A stretch of DNA of 64,000 nucleotides from Raineya sp. (GTDB taxonomy: Bacteria; Bacteroidota; Bacteroidia; Cytophagales; Thermonemataceae), in the NCBI GenBank assembly GCA_025454915.1, contig JALONN010000008.1:62001-126000 (forward strand). Direction: 5' to 3'. The notes beneath the pieces were generated by a model, which made no database searches, was not told where the DNA came from, and was given only the letters and a program-made list of their open reading frames with translations. This document shows, piece by piece, positions 18,586 to 28,400 of this stretch (position 1 is the stretch's first letter; each line of letters begins with the position of its first letter). The translations under genes and the position numbers were made by a program.

Positions 18586-19410
18586 ATGGATGCAATTATA
18601 AACTATTTTACAAGTATCCCAAGTTCACACAGAGCAGCTATTTTAGTAGGGGGACTTGTATTTTTTTGGATGATAGAAAGTATCATACCACTCTTTAAAA
18701 TGCATTATAGCAAATGGAAACATGCAGGAACTAATATTTTCTTTACAGTTACTACAATTGTCATCAATTTTGCTTTTGCAATTTTGATACTTAAAACCAG
18801 CGATTGGGCTGTTGCAAATCGTGTGGGGCTTTTACAAATAGTAGAAATGCCTCTCTGGATGATGATGATGGTAGGACTACTGGGACTTGATTTGATAGGA
18901 GCGTATTTTATTCATTGGATGCAACACAAAGTAAAATGGATGTGGCAGTTTCATTTAGTGCATCACTCTGATAACCATGTAGATACTACAACTGCCAACA
19001 GACATCACCCTGGCGAGAGTGTATTCAGAGCTGTTTTTACAACACTTGCTGTACTGGTAATGGGTTCTCCGATGTGGCTTGTGATGATGTATCAGAGTAT
19101 TTCGGTTGTGCTTTCTCAGTTTAATCATGCCAATATTAGTCTGCCTGTATGGCTTGATAAAATTGTTAGTTTTTTAATAGTATCGCCCAATATGCACAAA
19201 GTGCATCATCATGAAGCAAGACCACTTACAGATACCAATTATGGCAATATTTTTGCCATTTGGGACAGAATTTTTGGAACATTTGCTGAAGTAAAAGATA
19301 CCAAAGAACTGGTTTATGGCTTGGATACTCATCCTGATTTGCAAGCAAATTCAAAACTCAACAGTTTGCTCAAAATGCCATTTCAACCTTATCGTCCGCC
19401 TACTAAATAA
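18586..19410 (+). CDS. Sterol desaturase/fatty acid hydroxylase family membrane protein
   Basis: The 274-residue membrane protein has the histidine clusters that bind a di-iron centre: H110xxxH114, H123xxHH127 and HKVHHH near 205-210, with H140-H141 between. Four membrane helices surround them. Members hydroxylate or desaturate lipid chains or sterol-like molecules with O2. The following GDSL gene begins 9 bases after the stop, suggesting a two-gene lipid-related operon. The substrate cannot be told. Confidence 0.9.
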   Translation: MDAIINYFTSIPSSHRAAILVGGLVFFWMIESIIPLFKMHYSKWKHAGTNIFFTVTTIVINFAFAILILKTSDWAVANRVGLLQIVEMPLWMMMMVGLLGLDLIGAYFIHWMQHKVKWMWQFHLVHHSDNHVDTTTANRHHPGESVFRAVFTTLAVLVMGSPMWLVMMYQSISVVLSQFNHANISLPVWLDKIVSFLIVSPNMHKVHHHEARPLTDTNYGNIFAIWDRIFGTFAEVKDTKELVYGLDTHPDLQANSKLNSLLKMPFQPYRPPTK

Positions 19411-19419
19411 TATGAATGT

Positions 19420-20094
19420 ATGTTGCAGGTATTTCTATTGTGTGGGCTTATGATACTAATGGCTACCAAACCTACGAATCTTACTGAACTTCGAAAAACC
19501 ATGAAATCGGGGAAAGAAGTAAAAATTGTATGTTATGGAGATAGCATTACTTATGGCTTTGAAGAAGTCAAAAATGTCTCTTCAAAGCCATACCCTCAGA
19601 CATTAGAAGAATTATTAGTTAAAAAGTATAAGAATCAAAAAATATCAGTAATAAACGAGGGACATAGTGGTTGGCGAAGTGACCAAGCAGCCAATAAAGC
19701 TACAGAGCTTGTATTGAATCAAAAGCCAGATGTTGTACTTTTAGATTTTGGTATCAATGATGCTTACAGCGATTTTACAGAAGTTTATTTCAAAAAGAAA
19801 ATGACAGAACTTGTAAAAACGGTAAAAAAAGAAGGTGCATTGGTGATTATCTTAAGTCCAACGCCCATCAATACCAATAAAAGCAATATGGTAAAGGCTT
19901 ATATTCCTATTCTTGCAACCATTGCCAAAGAACAAAAAGTTTTGTATTTTGACTTGCACAATGCTATCCTGAAACGAGCTATCAAAGAAAAGAAGAAACT
20001 TTCTGATATTCTGCCCGATAATATTCATTTTGCCAATGCTTATTATGCTTGGCTTGCTGAAGAGATATTTAAGTTTTTAAACAATGCTTCTTAA
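19420..20094 (+). CDS. SGNH/GDSL-family hydrolase
   Basis: The 224-residue protein has block I CYGDSITYGF with the nucleophile S42. The block III-like FGINDAY follows, with Asn in the oxyanion hole, and block V-like PDNIHFAN supplies the Asp-His pair. It is an esterase or acyl hydrolase. A short hydrophobic N-terminus (MLQVFLLCGLMILMA) may be a signal sequence; a start at the ATG for residue 11 is possible. It is probably co-transcribed with the desaturase-like gene upstream. Confidence 0.85.
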   Translation: MLQVFLLCGLMILMATKPTNLTELRKTMKSGKEVKIVCYGDSITYGFEEVKNVSSKPYPQTLEELLVKKYKNQKISVINEGHSGWRSDQAANKATELVLNQKPDVVLLDFGINDAYSDFTEVYFKKKMTELVKTVKKEGALVIILSPTPINTNKSNMVKAYIPILATIAKEQKVLYFDLHNAILKRAIKEKKKLSDILPDNIHFANAYYAWLAEEIFKFLNNAS

Positions 20095-20116
20095 AACTAT
20101 CAAAAAACAATAATTT

Positions 20117-20383
20117 ATGAATATAGCTGACTATAAAGAATTATTTATTCAAAACTATAAAGGGAGCAATAAGACAATAGAACAAACTTTACTGATATTA
20201 AAAAAAGAGGGTGCAAGCCAAATGGACAGTTTAAAAGTCTTAATGAAGGTTTTAAAACTATCTATTCAAAAGGCAGATGAGATAGTTCTTAATTCTAAAG
20301 TATGGATTGATTTGAAAGATGCTACCATTGAACTCAGAGATGAATTTAGCAATTATTTAGAAAGCTTCTATGAAAACTCCTAA
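20117..20383 (+). CDS. Small hypothetical protein
   Basis: The 88-residue protein is helical and charged (MNIADYKELFIQNYKG..EQTLLILKKEGASQMDSLKVLMKVLKLSIQKADEIVLNS). The helix LKVLMKVLKLSIQKADEIVLNS recalls the 'xxLKxxxGLSLxEAKxxV' pattern of the L7/L12 C-terminal domain, which is also seen in the protein at 24400-24972. That resemblance is inference. It follows the GDSL gene by 22 bases. Confidence 0.6.
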   Translation: MNIADYKELFIQNYKGSNKTIEQTLLILKKEGASQMDSLKVLMKVLKLSIQKADEIVLNSKVWIDLKDATIELRDEFSNYLESFYENS

Positions 20384-20408
20384 ATTTGTAAAATATATTT
20401 CAGCATTT

Positions 20409-20466
20409 ATGAAGGTTTTACACATTAGATAGGCATTTGTAGCAGGAATTGCATAACAAAGAGCCA
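20409..20466 (+). pseudogene. Decayed copy of the sbcD 5' end
   Basis: About 58 bases from ATGAAGGTTTTACACA onward align with the first 58 bases of sbcD at 21082 (same ATG, then GGCATTTG, GCAG, CATAACAAAGA versus CATGACAAAGA). Several substitutions and a stop break the frame. The copy stops abruptly at about 20466. It looks like a remnant of an ancestral duplication or a displaced sbcD start. Confidence 0.75.
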
Positions 20467-20569
20467 TTTTATATAATTGAAAAAGAAAATATGGACTTTT
20501 ACCATCTTTATTCAGCAAAAAAATAAATATTTGTATCACATTTCTTGAAAAGCAAAAATTTTAAAACTT

Positions 20570-21076
20570 ATGGAAAATAAAATTACAATACCTTTAGAAA
20601 AACGTAATGTGAAGTTTTTATTACATGTAGGTATTACCTTTGCTGTAACCCTTATAGGATTTAATTTATCCATTGCCACTTTTGAAACTCCTACATGGTG
20701 GATGATAATGCTATCGGTTATTTTTGTTGGTTTTTCATTGTTCCTATTATGGGATGTTTATACATACCTTTTCTATAAGGATGTAAAAGTAAATGTATTG
20801 ATAAAAGGTAGTGAAATACACTTCTTTTGCACAAACTCCAATAATAAAGAGTTTAATAAATGGAATTATAATCTTAAAAAAATAAAAAAGGCTTATATTC
20901 TTGAGAAAACCAGAAAGGTTTTCATCAAAGATTATTTCATCGAGTTTAAAACAGCCAAAGAAACAGAAACAATTAATCTATTGCCTGATTTATACAGTAT
21001 TCATCAAGATGATTTGCGAAAAATATTACTTTTTATGAAAGAAAACTCTCCTGAATTAGAATTAGGTTATCAGTAA
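20570..21076 (+). CDS. Membrane protein of unknown function
   Basis: The 168-residue protein has two membrane helices close together (FLLHVGITFAVTLIGFNLSIA and MIMLSVIFVGFSLFLLWDVYTYLF). A cytoplasmic beta-rich domain of about 95 residues (VKVNVLIKGSEIHFFCTNSN..KTRKVFIKDYFIEFKTAKETETINLLP) follows. The layout resembles bacterial PH-like (YcxB/DUF304-type) proteins; that is inference. It ends 5 bases before sbcD and may share its transcript. Confidence 0.65.
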   Translation: MENKITIPLEKRNVKFLLHVGITFAVTLIGFNLSIATFETPTWWMIMLSVIFVGFSLFLLWDVYTYLFYKDVKVNVLIKGSEIHFFCTNSNNKEFNKWNYNLKKIKKAYILEKTRKVFIKDYFIEFKTAKETETINLLPDLYSIHQDDLRKILLFMKENSPELELGYQ

Positions 21077-21081
21077 TATTT

Positions 21082-22329
21082 ATGAAGGTTTTACACACAG
21101 CAGACTGGCATTTGGGGCAGAAATTTCATGACAAAGAACGTTATGAGGAGCATCAGGCATTTTTAGACTGGCTACTGACGACCATTAGAGAGCAATCTGT
21201 TGACTTACTGCTTATCTCAGGAGATATTTTTGATATTGGCAACCCACCCAATCGGGCAATAGAACAATATTATAATTTTTTAGCAAAATTTCTTCAGGAA
21301 ACGCCCTGCCAACATGCAATCATCACAGGAGGCAATCATGACTCTATTTATAGCCTCAATGCTCCCAAGGATTTATTAAAATTCATGAAGCTTCATATCA
21401 TTGGTGGAGCAACCGATAATCTTGAAGATGAAATTGTGGAGATAAAAGATAAAAATGGCAATATTGAGGCTGTTGTCTGTGCTGTGCCGTTTTTAAGAGA
21501 TAAAGATATCAATTATAACAAAGCAAGCCTGAGCCAAGCAGAAAGAGAAAAGCATATTTTAGATTCTATTACGCTTCATTATCAGGAGCTTGCAAAAATA
21601 GTAGAAGAACGAGGTTATCCAAGTCTGCAAGTTCCCATTATTGCAATGGGGCATTTGTTTGCACAAGGGGGCAGACACTCCGAAGAGGAAGAAACTTCTG
21701 AAGGGGAGAAAAATATCTATATCGGAAATCTAGGGAAAATACCTGCTGAAGCCTTTCCAGAAACATTTCATTATGTAGCTTTGGGGCATTTGCATCGTTC
21801 GCAGAAGGTAGGAGGCAAAGACCATATTCGTTATTCGGGTTCGCCAATTCCGTTGAGTTTTAGTGAACGAAAAGATGAAAAATCTGTTTTACTGATTGAG
21901 TTTGAGCAGTCAGAGATTAAATTTATTAAAAAAATACTTGTCCCGCAAACTGTACACAAACGCCTTATTCGTTTTGAAGGTACTTTGGAGCAGGTCTGTA
22001 AGGCGATTCAAAACTTTGAAACTGAGCAGGAAACATGGGTTGAAGTGCTTGTTCGCCTTGAAAAGTACAATCCACATGCCAAAGCAATTATTGAAGAGGC
22101 TGCTTCTAAAAATCCAAAAATTCAGATTATCAGAAGTATTGCTTTGAGTGTACATTCTAGCAGAGACGATTGGGCTAAAGTTTATGAGCATCAAAACCTG
22201 AGTGAACTTTCTGTAGAAGAGGTGTTTTTGGAACGTTGTAAGAAAGAAAATTACGTGGCTAAAGAAATAGATGATGACCTTTTGCCTCTATTCAGACAAT
22301 TAATTCAGACTTTTGAGGAAAACGGATAA
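21082..22329 (+). CDS. sbcD: Exonuclease subunit SbcD (Mre11-like)
   Basis: The 415-residue metallophosphoesterase is the nuclease half of SbcCD, which cuts hairpins and DNA ends. Phosphodiesterase motifs are in order: HTADWHLGQ (D8, H10), SGDIFD near 46-51, GGNHDS near 82-87, and GHLH near residue 235. Length is normal. Its usual partner sbcC is not adjacent but begins 3.1 kb downstream, with four minus-strand genes and a small plus-strand gene between. The call is secure. Confidence 0.95.
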   Translation: MKVLHTADWHLGQKFHDKERYEEHQAFLDWLLTTIREQSVDLLLISGDIFDIGNPPNRAIEQYYNFLAKFLQETPCQHAIITGGNHDSIYSLNAPKDLLKFMKLHIIGGATDNLEDEIVEIKDKNGNIEAVVCAVPFLRDKDINYNKASLSQAEREKHILDSITLHYQELAKIVEERGYPSLQVPIIAMGHLFAQGGRHSEEEETSEGEKNIYIGNLGKIPAEAFPETFHYVALGHLHRSQKVGGKDHIRYSGSPIPLSFSERKDEKSVLLIEFEQSEIKFIKKILVPQTVHKRLIRFEGTLEQVCKAIQNFETEQETWVEVLVRLEKYNPHAKAIIEEAASKNPKIQIIRSIALSVHSSRDDWAKVYEHQNLSELSVEEVFLERCKKENYVAKEIDDDLLPLFRQLIQTFEENG

Positions 22330-22331
22330 AT

Positions 22332-22994
22332 TTATTCTTTGAGAAGCATTTTCATATCTTTGATGAGTTGCTCTGTTTCCAATGCCAAAGTTCCATTGTA
22401 AATTCCTCTGATACGTTTATTTCTATCCACAAGAATCATGTGTTCTGTGTGCAGGAACTCTGTACTGTCTTTGGTAAAGCCTAAATCTTCTTCAGCGAAA
22501 TAAGATTTTCGGGCAAGTGTATAAATTTCAGATTGCTTGCCTGTAAGTAAATGCCAGTTATGGGCTGTGATGTCATTATCTTCTGCATAGCGTTTCAGAC
22601 GGGCAATACTATCTATCCAAGGCGTTACACTATACGAAAGCATGACTACATTTTTGTCATTCATAAATTCTTTCTGAACCTTTTTCATGTGGCGAGTCAT
22701 GGTGGGGCATATTGTCCCACAACTCGTAAATATAAAATTAGCCACATGAATTTTCCCTTCAACAGCCTTTTCAGTAATGGTTTCCCCATGCTGATTCTTG
22801 AAGGCAAATGATGTTATAGAATGTGTGATTTTTTGGTTTAACTCACCCGAACTATTTACAAAAATTGGTGTAAAATCTGGAGTGTTGTAATAAGGAAGTT
22901 CGCTTGTTTTATTTTCATTGTTTTTACTATTACAAGCAAAAAGAATTAAAAACAAGCTCCAAATACTATTTCTTAAAAATACTGTCTTTAACAT
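22332..22994 (-). CDS. SCO1/SenC-family copper-binding thioredoxin-fold lipoprotein
   Basis: The 220-residue protein has a lipoprotein signal ending LFA-C21. The SCO copper site is in place: SCGTICP with C92 and C96, and a later His in HTEHMILVDR near 183. SCO proteins deliver copper to the CuA site of cytochrome oxidase or act as thiol reductases. Its start overlaps the end of the MORN gene by 29 bases. With the YHYH gene it forms a three-gene envelope operon on the minus strand. Confidence 0.92.
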   Translation of the reverse strand: MLKTVFLRNSIWSLFLILFACNSKNNENKTSELPYYNTPDFTPIFVNSSGELNQKITHSITSFAFKNQHGETITEKAVEGKIHVANFIFTSCGTICPTMTRHMKKVQKEFMNDKNVVMLSYSVTPWIDSIARLKRYAEDNDITAHNWHLLTGKQSEIYTLARKSYFAEEDLGFTKDSTEFLHTEHMILVDRNKRIRGIYNGTLALETEQLIKDMKMLLKE

Positions 22995-23553
22995 TGATAC
23001 AATTTTTTGTTCCTAATAAGCCAAAACGTCTGCCATTACGAATGATGTAATTCGATTTTATTTTTCCATTATCATACCACCATTTCTGAGAGCCTTCTTC
23101 GTGTCCTTTTTGGTAATTCATTTCTTTGACAAGTAGCCCTGACTGATTCCATTCTTTACAAGTTCCCTGATACTCATCATCTTCAAATACATAATGCATT
23201 TGCATGGTTCCATTTTCCCACCATCTGAAAAGACTCCCTACTTTTTTTCCTTCACGAAACGCTCGTTTTTCTCTGAGTTGTCTGTTTGTATAAAATTTTT
23301 TCCATATACCATGTTCCTTACCTTTTAAATAGTGAAATATTTCAAAGGTATCTTTCTGGTTAGGAAACAGACTGTAGGCTGTTCCCGAAAAAAGTTGATT
23401 TTCATAATATACCAATCCGTTTTTGTTAGAAATCAGATGAGCAGGTATTTGTAGGCTTTTTTCAGTTTTGGGCTCAGAGGTAGTACACTGAACCCAAAAT
23501 AATGATATAAGAACAATGAATATCTTATTGTGTAACAGTACCCGGCATACCAT
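22966..23553 (-). CDS. MORN-repeat (YwqK-like) lipoprotein
   Basis: The product of about 195 residues is taken from ATG 23553, which places a lipoprotein signal (IFIVLISLFWVQC) at the N-terminus. An upstream in-frame ATG at 23568 and others exist. It has MORN-variant repeats: GKEHGIWKKFYTNRQLRE, GKKVGSLFRWWENGTMQMHYVFEDDEYQG, CKEWNQSGLLVKEMNYQKG, HEEGSQKWWYDNGKIKSNY. These are the repeats annotated as the YwqK antitoxin family, though an envelope role is more likely here. It overlaps both neighbours by 29 bases. Confidence 0.85.
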   Translation of the reverse strand: MVCRVLLHNKIFIVLISLFWVQCTTSEPKTEKSLQIPAHLISNKNGLVYYENQLFSGTAYSLFPNQKDTFEIFHYLKGKEHGIWKKFYTNRQLREKRAFREGKKVGSLFRWWENGTMQMHYVFEDDEYQGTCKEWNQSGLLVKEMNYQKGHEEGSQKWWYDNGKIKSNYIIRNGRRFGLLGTKNCINVKDSIFKK

Positions 23554-24277
23554 AAAATCCACTTCCATTGATGTAAGGGTCTGTATTGGTAATATGATAA
23601 TGATAAATGCCATTTGGATATTCGGTAGTGGCGTGTGTGTGTCCATGATAAACATCTAGCATGGCATTGGTTACAGAAGCTCCATTTTCTTCTGGACCGT
23701 ACACAGGATATCCATCTAAAAGAAAACCTAATAAAGAAGATTTTGAAGCTTTCACACTTGTTAGGTAAGTAGGTTCAACATGATAATGATAGCCTCCTGA
23801 TTGTTGTGGATGTCCCCAATATTGGTCAAAACTAGCCATTTCGTTTGTTAGCGACTGGTTAGGTCCTGCATACTGATTATAAAAAGGTACACCATTTAAA
23901 GCTACTCCAATAGCTCCTAAGGGAGTTGAAGGGTGAGTAGAGGAAACGGTCGGGTTTATAGGAATCTTAAAGGTATAATTCTGAGTGGCAATACTATTTG
24001 GGTTCTTGGCAAAGGTATAGCCTCCAAAAGTTGTTCCACTAAAGTTTTCATAAAGACTGTTTCCATTTGCATAATAAACACTTTTGTGGTCAGGGGTGCC
24101 AGTAGTCTTGATAGTGATATAAGTGCCATCAGAGGTAATACTGGTTGCACCATAAATTTTTTTATACACATCAGGTACATTGTTAGTTGTACTCGGGCTG
24201 GTGTCATCATTTTTTTTACATGAAAAAATAGCAAGAGACATGCCTAAAACGACAGGAATTCTAAGAAATGATTTCAT
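23525..24277 (-). CDS. YHYH-domain lipoprotein
   Basis: The 250-residue protein has a lipoprotein signal ending IFSC and the two YHYH motifs that name the family (GGYHYHVEP near 167 and NGIYHYHITN near 232). A clustered set of His residues between them (DVYHGHTHATT) could bind metal. Family members occur near SCO and copper-related genes, as here. It is the first gene of the YHYH-MORN-SCO operon. A metal or copper role is inference. Confidence 0.9.
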   Translation of the reverse strand: MKSFLRIPVVLGMSLAIFSCKKNDDTSPSTTNNVPDVYKKIYGATSITSDGTYITIKTTGTPDHKSVYYANGNSLYENFSGTTFGGYTFAKNPNSIATQNYTFKIPINPTVSSTHPSTPLGAIGVALNGVPFYNQYAGPNQSLTNEMASFDQYWGHPQQSGGYHYHVEPTYLTSVKASKSSLLGFLLDGYPVYGPEENGASVTNAMLDVYHGHTHATTEYPNGIYHYHITNTDPYINGSGFYGMPGTVTQ

Positions 24278-24399
24278 AATAACTTAGGTTTTGTTCTCAG
24301 ATAAAAAAATAGAATGATATATTTTATGAAACGTTCATAGCTATTATCAAGACTAAGACTATCCTTGGAGCAATAGGTTTAATGTTTTTTAGAAAAAGA

Positions 24400-24972
24400 T
24401 TAATATTTGTAATATTTTTCCTGAATAGCATCAACAATATCTTTACTGTCTTTCAGTCCTAAACCATCGGTATCTTTTACTAATTTTACAGCTTCAATTT
24501 TTTTACCTTTATGGATTAAATCTAAAATGGTATCTATAGAAACTTTTGTGCCAAACTCTGAGTTTTGAGATATTTGTTGCACAGGAATTTCTTCTTGTTT
24601 TTTCTCAAAAAGAGGTAAATACATTTCTAAAACCTGATGAAGAATAGCCTCTGAACCTAAATTATTATAGAGTAAATCTGCAAGGTCTTTGCTTTCTTTG
24701 AGCCCTAAATGAGTAGACTCCTTAATTAATTTCACTGCTTCAAGCTTTCTGCCCTGTCCAAGCATATTGAGTACATCTTGTAGCAGAGAGTTTGTATTAT
24801 TTAGATTAGGTATGGATGCTTTACTTTCTTGAATTTCAAGTTCTTGTAATAAAGATTCAATAAATTCTTTGGCTTGGGTTAAACTTCCAAGTTCTTGAAA
24901 TGCTAGTGACTGAGCTTCTAAAACTCTGTTTTCGTGTATTAGAAACAGGCACTCTTCTCTAAGGCTTATCAT
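24400..24972 (-). CDS. Protein with two ribosomal L7/L12 C-terminal-like repeats
   Basis: The 190-residue protein (ATG 24972; the in-frame TTG at 24993 is less likely) contains two copies of the L7/L12 C-terminal helix pattern. These are GRKLEAVKLIKESTHLGLKESKDLADLL and KKIEAVKLVKDTDGLGLKDSKDIVDAI. In L7/L12 this 'K(I/L)xAVKxVxxxxxLGLKEAK' motif contacts translation factors. The N-terminus is an unrelated helical segment. It is not the ribosomal stalk protein. A helix-pair adaptor for translation factors is a guess. Confidence 0.8.
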   Translation of the reverse strand: MISLREECLFLIHENRVLEAQSLAFQELGSLTQAKEFIESLLQELEIQESKASIPNLNNTNSLLQDVLNMLGQGRKLEAVKLIKESTHLGLKESKDLADLLYNNLGSEAILHQVLEMYLPLFEKKQEEIPVQQISQNSEFGTKVSIDTILDLIHKGKKIEAVKLVKDTDGLGLKDSKDIVDAIQEKYYKY

Positions 24973-25053
24973 AATCTTATTCTGTTTAAACAATGGGAAT
25001 ATAAGTTTTTTTTATGAAATTTGTATATGTTTTTAGAAATTAATGAAATGACT

Positions 25054-25455
25054 ATGAAATATATATACATTTTTCTGTTATTTGCTTCATGTAGTAGAAT
25101 TCCCAAAAGCAGTACAATAGAGGGAAATTATGAAGGCTTTTATACTTATAAGAAAAATGATAGTTTAAAGGCTGGTGTCAGAGTAAGACTATATTTATAT
25201 AAAAATCAAACATTTCTGTATAAACTTGAAAATGTGCCTTGTGCAAAACCTCAATGCCAAGGGATATGGCAAACAGCTTCCAAAAATACCCTTTTACTTA
25301 AATGTAATGAAGCTGATTTTAGTGAAATGTTGAGTAATGGTTATATTAGTCAAAGGGAGCATACAGTAGTCTTTTTGAACAGAAATCAGATAGAACTGAA
25401 TAAAGATACACTTGTTAAGGTGAAAGAAATAAAGTATGAAAATCTTAAAAATTAA
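25054..25455 (+). CDS. Small NlpE-like lipoprotein
   Basis: The 133-residue protein starts MKYIYIFLLFASC with a lipobox Cys at about 13. A small beta-barrel-like domain follows (IEGNYEGFYTYKKNDSLKAGVRVRLYLYKNQTFLYKLENVPCAKPQCQGIWQ), with the paired cysteines and GxW pattern of NlpE N-terminal domains. NlpE proteins report on envelope or copper stress. It lies downstream of the YHYH/SCO operon in the opposite direction and overlaps the sbcC start by 20 bases. Confidence 0.75.
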   Translation: MKYIYIFLLFASCSRIPKSSTIEGNYEGFYTYKKNDSLKAGVRVRLYLYKNQTFLYKLENVPCAKPQCQGIWQTASKNTLLLKCNEADFSEMLSNGYISQREHTVVFLNRNQIELNKDTLVKVKEIKYENLKN

Positions 25456-28400
25456 GCTTAAAAATATACAATCTCTGCAAGGAGAACACGAAATAGATTT
25501 TACCAAACCTTATTTTGCCGATAATGGCTTATTTCTGATTACAGGCGATACAGGCTCAGGAAAAACCAGCATTTTGGATGCCATTACGCTTGCCTTATAC
25601 AGCCGAACTACCCGACATGGCAACGAAACATCAGAAGGACTTGCAGAAAATATTATGAGCCGAAATACGACTGATTGCTATGCAGAAGTAACTTTTGAGG
25701 TAAATGAAAAAAGATATTCATCTCGTTGGGAAACTGACAGAGCGTTTAGAGGGAAAATAGCTTTAGAAAACAAAGTTAAAACGCCTGCTATGTTTTTTCA
25801 GAATCTTGATAACCAAGAGGATAACGAGAGTAAAAAAAGTAGTGTACTCAAAAAAGTAGAAGAACTGACTAAATTAGATTATGAGCAGTTTTTGAGGTCT
25901 GTAATGCTGGCACAAGGCGATTTTACTAAATTTTTAAGGTCGAAGCCAGCAGAAAGAGCTGAATTACTCGAAAAGATGACAGGGACGGATATTTACAGAG
26001 AAATTTCGAAACAAGCCCATCAACGCAACGAACACGAAAAAAAGCAACTCGAAAATCTCAAAAATAAAATTCAGGAAATCAGTTTGTTTTCTGCTACAGA
26101 ACTAGAGCAGATTAAGGAAGAAGATTTAAAACTGAAAAATGAGCTTTTAGAAATAGAAAATAGCCTGAAATCTATTACACCGCAACTTCAAAATTTAGAA
26201 ATGCTCAAAAGGCTTGAAAAAGAGATTTTGGAGTATCAGGAGCGTTTAAATCTATTAAAAAAAGAAGAAGAAGCATTTATGCCTAAAGCTGAGGCACTCT
26301 TTTGGCATGAGAAAACACATGTTTTTCAGGGTGAGTGGCAGGCTCTCCAAAAATTAGGTAAAGAGATAGAAAATGCTGTAAATGAGCAAGAAAATTTAGA
26401 AAATCAGCAGAATAAATTGCAAACGCAATATATTAGCTATGAGCAAATTTATGAAAATAAAAAGCAGGAACTAGAAAAATATCTTGCTTTCAAGCAACAA
26501 CAAGAGACTATCGTTCAGGAAGAACTGATACCCTTGGAGGTAACACTTGTTGAAAAAAACAAAACCCTTGAAAACGAAGAAAATAAGTTTTCTAAGCTTC
26601 GAGAAAATTATAGAATACTACTCTCGGAAACGCAACAAGAATTTGAATATGAGCCTGCTAAATCGTTAGAAAAATGTCAGGAAAATCTGAAAAATGTCCA
26701 AGAGCAACTTAAAGAAGTTTCTGAAAATCTAAAAAATAATAAAAAAGAACTTTGGCAAACAAAGTTTGATCAAACTCAATCCAAATATCTTTTATTCAAA
26801 GAACTAGAGTTTAAAAGCCAGAATATCAGGGATTTTGAACAAGAATTAAAAATAGAAAAAACAGCTTTTGAACAAGAAAAAGAGATTTTTTTACAGGCAG
26901 AACAGGAATTACAACGAACCAAAACGGCAATAGAAGCTACTAAACAAACAATTTCAGATTTAGAAAGGCTTATCAGACAGGCTATTGTCATCAAAAATTA
27001 TGAGACTGAAAGAAATACACTCAAAGAGGGTGAAAATTGCCCTGTGTGTGGTTCTACAAATCACCCATACATTACACATCCGCCACAAGATACTATTTCT
27101 GAAGATGAAAAACGTCTAAATTTGGCAAAAAAACAACTCCAAGAATTGGAGCAGAAAGAACGTCAGAATCAGGCACAAATACTGGCAAGTACTTTGGACA
27201 ATCGGGAAAAAAATATCCAACACCTTGAAATGAAAATTAAAAATATTGTTCAAGAGTTTGAAAAACAAAATATTGCAATAGAGTCGATTCCTCAGAGGAT
27301 AGCAGAATTACAAAACCTGATGCAACAATGTAAGCAAGAACTTGAAAATCATCAAAATGTAGAAAACTCTTTTAGAAAGCTTGAAAAACAGCTTAAACTC
27401 CTTGAAAAAGAACAGGAAATTTGGACGCAAAAATCTCAAAATGAAAGACTCAAACAAGACTTAGAGGCGTTAGAAGCTCAAAAACAAAGTTTTTTTGATG
27501 GAAAAAGTTCTCAGATAGTTTTGAAAGAAATCAGAAATAAATTTGAACAGATAGAAATTGAGGAAAAAAAGGCATCATCTGATTTTCAGGGGGTACAAAA
27601 CGAACTCCATAAAGTTCAATTGCTGTTGGAAAATACCCTTAAGACTAGAAACACCAAACAAGAAGAGTCTGATGAGCTTTGGAGAATATTGAAGCCTATC
27701 ATCAAGGAGCAGGGTTTTGCCAGCAGAGAAGATGTTGAAAACAAAATGCTGAGTCAGGAGACACAAGAAGCCTACAAACAAGAACAAAGTCGTTTGCTTA
27801 GAAATACCATTGAAGTAAAATCTGTTTTGGAAAGCAAGCAAAAACAATCAGATGAACTTTTGGAAGGGCTTGTTGCTGGGGTTTCAGAAATTTCTTTAAA
27901 ACAGGAAATGGACAACCTGAAACAAAAGCAATCTTCTAAAAATCAAAGACTTGGAGAAATAAATCAGCAGTTAAAAACCTATGAAATAAACAGCAAACGA
28001 TACCAAGAATTGGAAGAATTAATCACAAAACAAACAGAAATTTGTGAACGCTGGAAAAAATTAGATAAAATCATTGGTTCCAGCGATGGAAAAAAATTCT
28101 CTGAGTTTGCCCAAAGTCTTACTTTACAACGGTTAGTGGGGCTTGCTAATATCCATTTGAGCCGTTTGAACAGACGTTATGTGATTAGAAAAGCAGAAGC
28201 CTTAGAAAACACCAAGAAGATTGAAGAGCAGGCTCTTGAGCTTGAAATTATTGATAGAGAACAAGCAGATGCCATCAGACCAGTGGAGAGCCTTTCGGGT
28301 GGGGAAAGCTTTTTAGTAAGTTTGGCATTAGCCTTAGGGCTTTCGGATTTGGCAAGCAAAAATGTACGAATTGATTCTTTGTTTATTGATGAAGGTTTTG

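Noticed and set aside
22966..23553. A toxin-antitoxin system around the YwqK-like protein
   Set aside because: The family name mentions antitoxin, but the protein has a lipoprotein signal and lies in an SCO/YHYH operon with no toxin gene.
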